Shown: one piece after another, positions 1 through 9,471 of the stretch
Layout of the letters: each line of letters opens with the position of its first letter
How positions within the stretch are numbered: position 1 is the first letter of the stretch
Assembly (NCBI GenBank): GCA_021818285.1
Contig: JAKAEO010000006.1
Location: forward strand, 1 to 45,691
DNA: 45,691 nucleotides
Source of the DNA: Myxococcales bacterium
Lineage (GTDB): Bacteria; Myxococcota; Myxococcia; Myxococcales; Anaeromyxobacteraceae
Direction of reading: 5' to 3'
The notes under the pieces: generated by a model
Told to the model about the DNA's origin: nothing
Databases searched by the model: none
Seen by the model: only the letters and a program-made list of their open reading frames with translations
Made by a program: the position numbers and the translations under genes

Positions 1-1337
1 CCGAGGTCGCGGTCCTCGGCGGCGGCCAGCTCGCGCAGCGCCGGCGCCACGGCGACCGGGTAGGCGGGCGCCTCCTGGAGGTCGCGCAGGTGGGGCGGCA
101 GGCGCGCCAGCTCCGCGGCGGCCCGCGCCCGGATGACGGCGAGCGGCTCGGGCGGCCCCACCCGGCGCCCGCGGCGCATCACCGGCCGGACCAGCGGCTC
201 GCCCTCCTGCGGGTCCCCCTCCACGGTGACGACGTCGCCGATCATGGTGCCGCCGGGGGCGCCGCGGCGGTGGAGCTGCTTGCGCCCCGGCCAGGTGGCC
301 TTGCCCTCGGAGCGCTTCCGCCGCGGCCGGCCCTGGTACTCCTGCAGCTTGTAGATGACGTCGAGCGACGGGGCGTCGGCCGAGGTGTCCATGCGCGTCC
401 CGACGCCGAAGGCGTCGATGGGCGCGCCGGCGGCCAGCAGGGCGCGGAGGGCGTACTCGTCCAGGTTGCCGCTGGCGAAGATCCGGACCTCGCCCAGCTC
501 CGCCTCGTCGAGGATGCGCCGCACCCGGCGGGCGTGCTCGGCGAGGTCGCCGCTGTCGATGCGGACGCCGCGCACGGCGATGCCGCTCTCCCGCAGCCGG
601 GGCGCCAGGCGGGCCACCGCCCGCGCCCCCTCCTCGGTGTCGTAGGTGTCGATGAGGAGGGTGACGTTCCCGGTCTGGACCCGGGCGAAGCGCTCGAAGG
701 CCTGGCTCTCGGAGGCGTGGGCCTCGACGAAGGAGTGGGCCATGGTCCCGTAGACCGGGATCCCGAAGCGCGGCGCCGCCAGCACCGCCGAGGAGCCGGC
801 GAAGCCGGCCAGGTAGCTGGCGCGGGCGGCGAGCAGGCCGGCCTCGGCGCCGTGGGCCCGCCGCAGCCCGAAGTCCACCAGGGTCCGGCCCGGCGCGGCC
901 AGCACGCACCGCGCCGCCTTGGAGGCGATGAGGGTCTGGAAGTGGATCAGGTTGATGAGCCGGGTCTCGACGAGCTGGGCCTCGGGCATGGGCGCGGTGA
1001 TCCGCACCATGGGCTCGCCGGCGAAGAGCACCGTGCCCTCCGGCACCGCGTCCACGTCGCCGGTGAAGCGCAGCTCCTCCAGCCGGCCGGCGAAGTCGGG
1101 GGCGAAGTGGCCGCTCTCGCGCACCCAGGCCAGCTCCTCGCCGGTGAACCGCAGCCCCTCCAGCCAGGCGACCAGCTGCTCCAGCCCGGCGGCGAGGAGG
1201 AAGCCGCGCTCCGGCGGCAGCCGCCGCACCGAGAGCTCGAAGACCGCCGTCCCGGTGATCCCGTGGCGGTAGTAGGCCTCCAGCATGGTGAGCTGGTAGA
1301 GGTCGGTGTGCAGGGCGCTGCGCTCGAGGTCGATCAT
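1..1337 (-). CDS. pncB: Nicotinate phosphoribosyltransferase (3' part beyond the window)
   Basis: The enzyme makes nicotinate mononucleotide from nicotinate and PRPP in the Preiss-Handler NAD salvage route. I translated the reverse complement: the start is MIDLERSALHTDLYQLTM, where the DLYQLTM stretch is typical of the family. Further motifs are IRIDSGDL-type VRIDSGDLAEHAR and DAFGVGTRMDTS, the phosphate-binding FGVGT loop. About 445 codons are visible and the reading frame is still open at base 1, so the C-terminus is missing. The ATG at 1337-1335 overlaps the TGA of pncA by four bases (ATGA), so the two are translationally coupled and catalyse consecutive steps. Seen: motifs and overlap. 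Known: pathway role of the family. Confidence 0.93.
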   Translation of the reverse strand, partial: MIDLERSALHTDLYQLTMLEAYYRHGITGTAVFELSVRRLPPERGFLLAAGLEQLVAWLEGLRFTGEELAWVRESGHFAPDFAGRLEELRFTGDVDAVPEGTVLFAGEPMVRITAPMPEAQLVETRLINLIHFQTLIASKAARCVLAAPGRTLVDFGLRRAHGAEAGLLAARASYLAGFAGSSAVLAAPRFGIPVYGTMAHSFVEAHASESQAFERFARVQTGNVTLLIDTYDTEEGARAVARLAPRLRESGIAVRGVRIDSGDLAEHARRVRRILDEAELGEVRIFASGNLDEYALRALLAAGAPIDAFGVGTRMDTSADAPSLDVIYKLQEYQGRPRRKRSEGKATWPGRKQLHRRGAPGGTMIGDVVTVEGDPQEGEPLVRPVMRRGRRVGPPEPLAVIRARAAAELARLPPHLRDLQEAPAYPVAVAPALRELAAAEDRDL

Positions 1338-1933
1338 GGGGAGAGGTCGGCGAGGGCGGCGGGCCGGGCGCCCGCGCGGCGCATCTCCTCCAGCGCCCGG
1401 GCGCCGTCGCCGGGCCGGACCTCGACGGCGCGGACGGCGTCGGCGAGCAGCAGCACCTCGTACCCCAGCCGCCGCGCGTCGCGGACCGTCTCGAGCACGC
1501 AGTAGTCGGTGGCCAGCCCGCCCACCAGGAGCCGCCGCGCCCCGGCGGCGCGCAGCCGGGCGTCGAGGTCGGTGCCCTGGAAGCCGCTGTAGGCGTCGCG
1601 GTCGGGGTCGGTGGCCTTGGAGACGACGTCGGCGCCCCCCGGGAGCAGCAGGCCGGGGGCGAAGGCGGCGCCGGCCGAGCCGGCCACGCAGTGGGGCGGC
1701 CAGGGGCCGCCGCGGGCGCGGAAGGAGCAGTGGCCGGGCGGGTGCCAGTCGCGGGTGGCGTAGACCGGCAGGCCGCGCGACGCCGCGGCGGCCAGCCAGC
1801 GGTTCAGGACCGGCACCACCTCGTCGCCGCGCGGCACCGCCAGGCTGCCGCCGGGGAGGAAGTCGACCTGCACGTCGACGACGACCAGGGCGTCGCCGGT
1901 CCGGAGCGCGAGTCGCTGGTCCTGGTCCGCCAC
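1334..1933 (-). CDS. pncA: Nicotinamidase (isochorismatase-like fold)
   Basis: This 199-residue cytosolic hydrolase converts nicotinamide to nicotinate and ammonia, feeding the pncB product immediately downstream. The catalytic triad is visible: Asp20 in VVVDVQVDFLPGG, Lys106 in VVSKATD, and Cys145 in GLATDYCV. Metal ligands Asp62 and His64 in TRDWHPPGH and His81 in WPPHCV are also in place. Length is normal for the family. The stop overlaps the pncB start. The gene begins the operon, with about 160 bp of upstream non-coding DNA separating it from the phosphoesterase gene that points the same way. Nothing is unusual in it. Confidence 0.93.
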   Translation of the reverse strand: MADQDQRLALRTGDALVVVDVQVDFLPGGSLAVPRGDEVVPVLNRWLAAAASRGLPVYATRDWHPPGHCSFRARGGPWPPHCVAGSAGAAFAPGLLLPGGADVVSKATDPDRDAYSGFQGTDLDARLRAAGARRLLVGGLATDYCVLETVRDARRLGYEVLLLADAVRAVEVRPGDGARALEEMRRAGARPAALADLSP

Positions 1934-1998
1934 CGGGGCCTCCCGTCCGGGTGAGAGGCCACCATAGCGCGGGAGGGCGGGAAACGCAGAAGGGGAAA

Positions 1999-2074
1999 GG
2001 GTCCCGCCGGGGCGGGGGACGCGAGACCGCCCGCGCCCGCCGGCGCTGCGGCCGGCGAGCGCGGGACGGGACCC
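1999..2074 (-). terminator. GC-rich hairpin downstream of the phosphoesterase gene
   Basis: GGGTCCCG at 1999-2006 pairs with CGGGACCC at 2067-2074, and the interior contains further self-complementary GC blocks (CCGGCG/CGCCGG type). It lies just after the stop of the minus-strand phosphoesterase gene and before pncA. There is no clear T-run, so terminator activity is an inference from position and stem strength. Confidence 0.4.
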
Positions 2075-2092
2075 CCCCGCGGGCCTCCGGGA

Positions 2093-3616
2093 TCAGCGCC
2101 GCAGGCCGGTGGCCGGGTCGAGGTGGAGCTTCCCGGCCCGGGGGCCGTCCGGCCCGAAGTCGAACATGCCCAGCAGGGAGCCGGCCTTCTCGTCGAAGGA
2201 GGAGTTGCCGATCCGCCCGGTCTCCCAGTTGTCCTCGATGAAGCGCAGGATCGACGACTGGTCGCTCACCGTGTGGTCGACGTAGTTCACCCGCGCGTAC
2301 CGGGAGACGACGAGCAGGGGCTGGCGCGGGCCGTAGCCGCAGCGGTCCTGGAACCCGCCGAGGGTGCGCCGCGGATCGGCCCGCCCGCCGCAGCCCGTCG
2401 GGGCGATCGCGTCCAGGGCGAGGTCCTGGGACTGGTTGACGACGGGCCCGGCGACGTGATCGTACCAACCGTCCGAGTCGTCGTAGGCGATGACGACGGC
2501 CAGGTCCTCCCAGAAGGGCGAGTCCTGGAGCCGGTTGATGGTCTCGACCAGGAACTCCTGCTCGTCGAGCGGATCGGAGTAGCCGGCGTGCCCGTCCTGG
2601 TAGGCCGGGGCCTTGAGGAAGGAGACGGCCGGCAGGTTCCCGGCCTCCACCGCCGCCCAGAAGTCGGCGAGGTCGTACTGGTGGTTCGCCTGGTCGGTGC
2701 GGCCGACCATCTCGACCGAGGTCGGCGGCAGGTGGCCCGGGTTGGCGGTGGTGGCGAAGTACTGGAACGGCTGGTGGTGCGGGATGTAGTCCTTGCTCAC
2801 CACGCCCGCCTTGTTGGCGTGCGCGGCGGTGCAGTCGCGGAAGCCGCCCTGGAACCAGCCCCAGGTGATCCCCTTGCGCTCCAGCAGGTCGCCGACGTTC
2901 AGGTTGGCGGGATCGATCGAGGTGGTGGTGTCGCGGCTGCTGCACAGGTCGCCGGTCGGCTGCGGGTCGCCCACGATCGTCCCGTTGGCCGTGACCGCGC
3001 CGCTGGTCCGGGCGAACCCGTGCGTTTGGCCGGAGACCAGGTTCAGTGCGCCCGGCGTGGACGGGCCGAAGGTGGTGGAGAAGGAGTCGTCGCTCATGGC
3101 GTAGGCCTGGGCGTAGTTCCACAGCGCGGTGACGGTGTTGCCGTCGTAGAAGCCCATCACCTGCCCGCCGGGCTCGCCGCCGGGGCCGTTGCCCCGCCCG
3201 ACCTTCTCGACGAACAGGTCCATCAGGCCGGCGTCGTAGGCCTGCTGCTCGTGGCGGTAGCCGTGGTCCTGGTCGGCGGTCTGGAACTGGGACCGCGACA
3301 GCCGGAAGGGCTGCACCGCGTTGGGGTTGTGGGGAGCGAGCAGCGAGTCGCCCAGGCCGTCGACCGAGGGCGTGCCGCGCCGGGCGTGGAAGGGCGGCTC
3401 CCCCGGGGGGTTCGCCGCGACGGGGTAGGTGGCGAAGTAGTGATCGAAGGAGACGTTCTCCTGGAAGATCACCACCAGGTGGCGGATGGGCGTCCGGGTG
3501 ACGCCGCCCTCGTCGTCGCGGCCGCCGGCGCCGCCTCCGGGTCCTCCCTCCGCGAGGGTCGCCTGCGAGATCGCCAGGCCCAGCAGGGCCGTCACCACAC
3601 GTGCGGATCGACTCAT
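2093..3616 (-). CDS. Secreted phosphoesterase (phospholipase C / acid phosphatase family)
   Basis: A 507-residue member of the PF04185 phosphoesterase family (non-haemolytic phospholipase C, AcpA-like), which hydrolyses phosphodiesters or phosphomonoesters outside the cytoplasm. Residues 1-22 form a signal peptide (MSRSARVV, hydrophobic core, then A-x-A-like TLAEGG). The family signature ENVSFDHYFATYP occurs near residue 53, and later metal or active-site blocks include STTFGPSTPGALNLVSGQT and AYDDSDGWYDHV. Length is usual for bacterial members. It is a single gene, divergent from the DUF1847 gene, with 170 bp between them. The substrate cannot be told from sequence. Seen: motifs and signal peptide. 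Inference: export and phosphate scavenging. Confidence 0.85.
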   Translation of the reverse strand: MSRSARVVTALLGLAISQATLAEGGPGGGAGGRDDEGGVTRTPIRHLVVIFQENVSFDHYFATYPVAANPPGEPPFHARRGTPSVDGLGDSLLAPHNPNAVQPFRLSRSQFQTADQDHGYRHEQQAYDAGLMDLFVEKVGRGNGPGGEPGGQVMGFYDGNTVTALWNYAQAYAMSDDSFSTTFGPSTPGALNLVSGQTHGFARTSGAVTANGTIVGDPQPTGDLCSSRDTTTSIDPANLNVGDLLERKGITWGWFQGGFRDCTAAHANKAGVVSKDYIPHHQPFQYFATTANPGHLPPTSVEMVGRTDQANHQYDLADFWAAVEAGNLPAVSFLKAPAYQDGHAGYSDPLDEQEFLVETINRLQDSPFWEDLAVVIAYDDSDGWYDHVAGPVVNQSQDLALDAIAPTGCGGRADPRRTLGGFQDRCGYGPRQPLLVVSRYARVNYVDHTVSDQSSILRFIEDNWETGRIGNSSFDEKAGSLLGMFDFGPDGPRAGKLHLDPATGLRR

Positions 3617-3789
3617 GTCCGTGAACCTCCGTGAAGCCGGGAAAGGCCCGGCGCACGGTTCCTAGGGCGGCGCCGGAGGGCGCGGCGTTGCGCTTCGGTG
3701 ACGTTCTCGGATCGGGCCCGCGCCGCCGCCCCGGGCGCGCGCGCCCCGGGGCGCCGAACCCTCCCGCCGATCGGCGGCTCCCAGCCGGC

Positions 3790-4404
3790 GTGGCGACCAA
3801 CGACCCGCCGTACGGCTGCCTGCACTGCGCCACCGCCGCGAGCTTCAAGGGCGAGACGGCGCGCATGCCGAGGACCTGCCCGACGCGGACCCACCCGGAG
3901 CTCGCCGGCGACCCGGCCCCCTACCTCGAGCCCGATCGCCAGGCGCTGATGCGGGCGGCGGACCGGGTCCCCTTCGCCGAGGAGGGCCGGCTGCGCAACC
4001 GGGTCGAGGAGCTGGTGGCCTTCGCCCGGGCGCGCGGGGTGCGCCGCGTCGGCGTCGCCTTCTGCGTGAGCCTGATCCGCGAGGCCCAGGCGCTGGGGAA
4101 GACGCTCCGGGCCGAGGGGCTGGAGCCGGAGCTGGTCTGCTGCCGCGTCGGCGCCGTGGACTACTCGGCGATCGACCTCCCCAAGGCCCACCCGGACCGG
4201 TTCGCCGCCATCTGCAACCCGGTGGCGCAGGCGCGCCTGCTGAACGCCGCGAAGGTGGAGCTGGTGGCCCAGGTCGGGCTCTGCATCGGCCACGACCTGA
4301 TCCTGCAGGAGGAGTGCGAGGCGCCGGTCACCACGCTGGTGGTGAAGGACCGGGCGCTCGACCACCACCCGGTGGAGGCGCTGCGGGCGGCCGCGGCGCG
4401 CTAG
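3790..4404 (+). CDS. DUF1847 family cysteine-containing protein
   Basis: About 204 residues with the DUF1847 layout: an N-terminal Cys cluster (YGCLHC, later RTCPTR), then an alpha/beta part with RRVGVAFCVSLIREA, ELVCCRVGAVDY, AICNPVAQARLLN and VGLCIGHDLIL, rich in conserved Cys. The family is thought to bind metal but its reaction is unknown. I chose the GTG at 3790 because family similarity begins there; the upstream open frame looks non-coding, and no strong Shine-Dalgarno is visible. The stop overlaps, in a CTAG tetranucleotide, the stop of the convergent NifX-like gene. The pairing hints at a shared metal-related role, which is inference. Confidence 0.75.
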   Translation: MATNDPPYGCLHCATAASFKGETARMPRTCPTRTHPELAGDPAPYLEPDRQALMRAADRVPFAEEGRLRNRVEELVAFARARGVRRVGVAFCVSLIREAQALGKTLRAEGLEPELVCCRVGAVDYSAIDLPKAHPDRFAAICNPVAQARLLNAAKVELVAQVGLCIGHDLILQEECEAPVTTLVVKDRALDHHPVEALRAAAAR

Positions 4405-4799
4405 TGCAGCCGCTCGACGTGGTCTTCGATGGTCCCGTCGAGGACGCGGCGCACCGCCAGCTCGATGGTCGGCTCGTCGGTGACGATGGGCCGGATGCCG
4501 GCGCGCCGGGCGCTCTCGTAGGCGCCGGCGCCCATCCCCCGCGCCAGCAGGAAGTCGCAGTCGCGGATGGCGTCGAGCATCTGCGCGTGGCGGCCCTGGG
4601 AGGCCGGGTCGAGGCCGTGGCGCTCCCCCGGGGCGTGGGCGTGGTGCGGCCCGGCGCCGAACTGGGCGTGGCCGAGCTTGTCGCGCCGCTCCCGGCGCAC
4701 GATGGCCCCGTCCTCCACCTCGACGACCTCGTAGTAGGGCGCGCGCCCGAAGTGCTGGCTGATGGTGATCCCGTCGTTGCTCACCGCCGCGATCTTCAT
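4401..4799 (-). CDS. NifX/NafY-type iron-molybdenum-cofactor-like protein
   Basis: A 132-residue protein of the dinitrogenase iron-molybdenum cofactor family (PF02579), RNase H-like small proteins that bind metal clusters. The start MKIAAVSNDGITISQHFGRA carries the diagnostic S-x-H-F-G-R-A segment, and the fold continues through FLLARGMGAGAYESARRAG. A His-rich insert (HHAHAPGERHG near residue 50) could add metal ligands. The ATG at 4799 is preceded by a strong ribosome site (GGAGGGG). There are no nif genes in the window, so a role in nitrogenase assembly is not supported; stand-alone members occur widely in anaerobes. It is convergent with the DUF1847 gene, sharing CTAG. Confidence 0.82.
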   Translation of the reverse strand: MKIAAVSNDGITISQHFGRAPYYEVVEVEDGAIVRRERRDKLGHAQFGAGPHHAHAPGERHGLDPASQGRHAQMLDAIRDCDFLLARGMGAGAYESARRAGIRPIVTDEPTIELAVRRVLDGTIEDHVERLH

Positions 4800-4911
4800 G
4801 TCCCCTCCAGGTGAACGGACCCTCCGGGGGGCCCGGACGGTGGGAGCCAGCCGGCCCGGGCCTGGTTCGGCGTCCGGACGCCCCACCGGCGTGAAACGCG
4901 CCGCCTCGCCG

Positions 4912-4934
4912 CCGTGACACGCGGCGCGTCACGG
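4912..4934. promoter_or_regulatory. Inverted repeat in a divergent intergenic region
   Basis: CCGTGAC (4912-4918) and GTCACGG (4928-4934) form a perfect 7-bp inverted repeat with a 9-nt loop. Outside it, CCGCCT (4901-4906) and AGGCGG (4935-4940) extend the symmetry. It lies between the divergent NifX-like gene and the DUF6125-type gene, so an operator or a leader structure are both possible; no regulator gene is adjacent. Confidence 0.35.
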
Positions 4935-5030
4935 AGGCGGAAAATGCGCAGCTGGCGCCGCCTCCGACCCCCTTTCCGGCGGCGGCGGCTCTAACATGGC
5001 GCGGCCGTCCACCCCGCCGCGAGGAGACCC

Positions 5031-5588
5031 ATGGCCGACATCGCCGGTCCCGACGACGTGCTCGCCCAGCTGCGCGCCCAGGACAAGGAGGAGCTGCTCC
5101 GGCTGCTCCTCGACGACGCCAAGAACTGGCTCGCCCACGACGGCCTCTGGTTCCAGGCCATCGAGGCCACCCACGGCATGGAGGCGGCCATCGAGGCCGA
5201 CCGGGCCGCCTGGGAGCGCTTCACCGTCATCGAGGCCAACCGGATCATGGAGCGGCTCGGGATGAAGCCGGGCGGCGGCATCCCGGCGCTGCTCGAGGCG
5301 CTGCGGCACCGGCTCTACGCCCGGCTCAACGTGCAGGAGGCGACCGAGGTCACCGACCGCCGCGCCGTCTTCACCATGCGCGACTGCCGCGTCCAGTCGG
5401 CGCGGCGGCGCAAGGGGCTGCCCGACTTCCCCTGCAAGAGCGTCGGGGTCGTCGAGTACTCGGGCTTCGCCCGGACCATCGACCCGCGCATCCGGACCCG
5501 CTGCATCGCCTGCCCGCCCGACGACCACCCGGACGACCGCTGGTGCACCTGGGAGTTCACCCTGCCGGAAGGGGCGGGCACGCCGTGA
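5031..5588 (+). CDS. DUF6125-like / L-2-amino-thiazoline-4-carboxylate hydrolase-like protein
   Basis: A 185-residue soluble protein. The N-terminal half is helical (ELLRLLLDDAKNWLAHDGLWFQAIEATHG), and the C-terminal half carries five cysteines (MRDCRV, FPCKSVG, TRCIACPPDDHPDDRWC) that suggest a metal or Fe-S site. This layout, with DGLWF followed by an acidic E-x-x-G pattern, is that of the DUF6125 group, related to the ATC hydrolase-like family; the assignment is from memory of the family and not certain. ATG at 5031 follows GAGGAGACCC, a good ribosome site. The stop overlaps the GTG of the methyltransferase gene in GTGA, so they form a two-gene operon. Confidence 0.6.
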   Translation: MADIAGPDDVLAQLRAQDKEELLRLLLDDAKNWLAHDGLWFQAIEATHGMEAAIEADRAAWERFTVIEANRIMERLGMKPGGGIPALLEALRHRLYARLNVQEATEVTDRRAVFTMRDCRVQSARRRKGLPDFPCKSVGVVEYSGFARTIDPRIRTRCIACPPDDHPDDRWCTWEFTLPEGAGTP

Positions 5589-6199
5589 GCGACTTCGACG
5601 CCAAGGCCCGGACCTGGGACGAGGACGCCGCCAAGCGGGAGCGGGCCGCGAGCGTGGCCGAGGCCATCGCCGCGCGGGTTCCGGAGCTCGCCGGGAAGCG
5701 GATCCTGGAGTACGGTGCCGGCACCGGGCTGCTCGGCCTGGCGCTCCGGCCGCGGGTCGCCGAGGTGACGCTGGCCGACAGCTCGCGCGAGATGCTGGCG
5801 GTGGCCCGGGAGAAGATCGCCGCCGGCGGCCTCGCCAACGTGCGGACGCTGGAGCTGGACCTCGCCGCCGGCGCCGCCCCGGAGCTGCGCTTCGACCTGG
5901 TCTGCACGCTGATGACGCTGCACCACATCCCCGACCTCGACGGGATCCTGGCGGCCTTCCACCGGCTGCTGCCGCCGGGCGGGTGGCTCTGCGCCGCCGA
6001 CCTCGACCGGGAGGACGGCTCCTTCCACGGCCCCGGCTTCACCGGCCACAACGGCTTCGACCGGGCCGACCTCCAGGCCCGCCTGGAGCGGGCCGGCTTC
6101 CGCGGCGTGCGCTTCTCGACGCCCCACGTGGTGGAGCGCGAGACCCCGGCCGGCCGGAAGCGGTTCCCGGTGTTCCTGGCGGTCGCCGAGAGGGCCTGA
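5585..6199 (+). CDS. SAM-dependent class I methyltransferase
   Basis: A 204-residue methyltransferase of the Methyltransf_11/UbiE type. Motif I is ILEYGAGTGLLGLAL (near residues 40-54), the acidic end of beta 2 is TLADSSREML, and motif IV is FDLVCTLMTLHHIPD. No extra substrate domain is seen, so the acceptor is unknown. The GTG start at 5585 overlaps the stop of the previous gene by four bases; starting there gives VSDFDAKARTWDEDAAKRER, which is the usual N-terminus of this subgroup. Coupling with the Cys-rich upstream protein suggests a shared small-molecule pathway, but this is inference. Confidence 0.85.
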   Translation: MSDFDAKARTWDEDAAKRERAASVAEAIAARVPELAGKRILEYGAGTGLLGLALRPRVAEVTLADSSREMLAVAREKIAAGGLANVRTLELDLAAGAAPELRFDLVCTLMTLHHIPDLDGILAAFHRLLPPGGWLCAADLDREDGSFHGPGFTGHNGFDRADLQARLERAGFRGVRFSTPHVVERETPAGRKRFPVFLAVAERA

Positions 6200-6226
6200 A
6201 GCCGGGCCGGCGTCCCGGCTCGCCCG

Positions 6227-7009
6227 TCAGCCGCGCCGGGCCGGCGGGATGCGCGGCGCCGGCCCCAGGTGCGTCCCCGAGTCGAGCAGCAGCAGCTCCC
6301 CGGTCACGGTGCGCGCGCCGTCGGCGAGCCAGAGGACGGCCTCGGCCACGTCCTCGGGCGTGCAGGCGGTGGCCAGCGGCGCGCGGGACTCGTAGGCGGC
6401 CCTGAGCTCCGCGTAGGCCTCCTCGCCGATGCCCTTCGGGAACCACCGCGAGGTGACGAGGCCGGGGCAGACGGCGTTGACGCGCACCTCGGGGGCCATG
6501 GCCCGCGCCAGGTGCAGGGTCATGGCGTTGATCGCCCCCTTGGAGGCGACGTAGGGGACCGACGAGCCGATGCCCAGGGCGCCGGCGATCGACGAGACGT
6601 TCACCACCGCGCCGCGCGCCGCCTTGAGGTGGGGCGCCGCGGCGCGGATCATCTGGAAGGTGCCGACGGCGTTCACCGCGAAGATGCGCTGGAAGGCGGC
6701 GGCGTCCAGCCGGTCCCAGTCGGCGCCGGCGAAGGTGGTGACCCCGGCGTTGTTCACCAGCGCGTCCACCCGGCCCCACCGCTCCACCGCCGCCGCGACC
6801 AGGCGCCTGCAGGCGGCGTCGTCGGCCACGTCGCCCTGCACCACCAGGGCGTCGGCGCCGGCCTCGCGGCAGGCGGCGGCGGTCTCGCCGGCCTCCGCCT
6901 CGCTGGTGGCGTAGTTGACGAGGAGGTCCCAGCCGCGGCGGGCGAAGGCCAGCGCCGTGGCGGCGCCGACCCCCGTGGCTGATCCGGTGACGATGGCGAG
7001 CCGTCGCAT
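6227..7009 (-). CDS. Short-chain dehydrogenase/reductase (3-oxoacyl-ACP reductase-like)
   Basis: A 260-residue classical SDR. The nucleotide-binding Gly motif TGSATGVG is at residues 8-15, NNAG follows near 87, the catalytic Ser is in VVNVSSIAG, and the Tyr-Lys pair is in YVASKGA. The C-terminus GELLLLDSGTHLG is the usual SDR substrate-loop end. The Ala and Ser after the first Gly, with no Arg cluster following, leave the cofactor preference (NADH or NADPH) open. It is convergent with the methyltransferase gene, with only 27 bp between stops, and lies 75 bp downstream of the GST gene on the same strand, so it may share that transcript. Confidence 0.9.
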   Translation of the reverse strand: MRRLAIVTGSATGVGAATALAFARRGWDLLVNYATSEAEAGETAAACREAGADALVVQGDVADDAACRRLVAAAVERWGRVDALVNNAGVTTFAGADWDRLDAAAFQRIFAVNAVGTFQMIRAAAPHLKAARGAVVNVSSIAGALGIGSSVPYVASKGAINAMTLHLARAMAPEVRVNAVCPGLVTSRWFPKGIGEEAYAELRAAYESRAPLATACTPEDVAEAVLWLADGARTVTGELLLLDSGTHLGPAPRIPPARRG

Positions 7010-7084
7010 GGGGGCGGAGTCTACCGCACTCGCGGGCCCTGCCCCAGGCGCGGGCGGCGCGCGGCGCTCCGCCGGCGGCGAGGC

Positions 7085-9252
<2,168 letters not shown>

Positions 9253-9471
9253 GCCGTTCCCCGCGGTCGTCCCCTCCCGGCGGCCGTCCCCGCCGCCGCG
9301 GGTGGAGGCCGACGCCGGGGGCCCTCCTTCGGGCGTCCGGCCGAGCCGGAACCTGTCGGGGTCCGCCCCACAAGAGCAACGGCGCGGCATGTACAGCGGC
9401 CTTGCGAACGCGGAACGCTGTCACCGCGGGTCCCGGCTCGGCGCCGGAGGGCCGGACCCCCGGGGGACGCC
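9253..9471. other. Non-coding gap upstream of the beta-helix gene
   Basis: This stretch lies between the aldo/keto reductase stop and the next ATG. It is GC-rich with several short self-complementary blocks and one less GC-rich patch around 9370-9420, which is the likeliest promoter location. I see no open frame with coding character and no recognisable RNA. Confidence 0.3.

Noticed and set aside
4401-4799. A nitrogenase cluster, suggested by the NifX-like protein
   Set aside because: No nifHDK, nifB, nifE or nifN gene is nearby; stand-alone members of this family are common.
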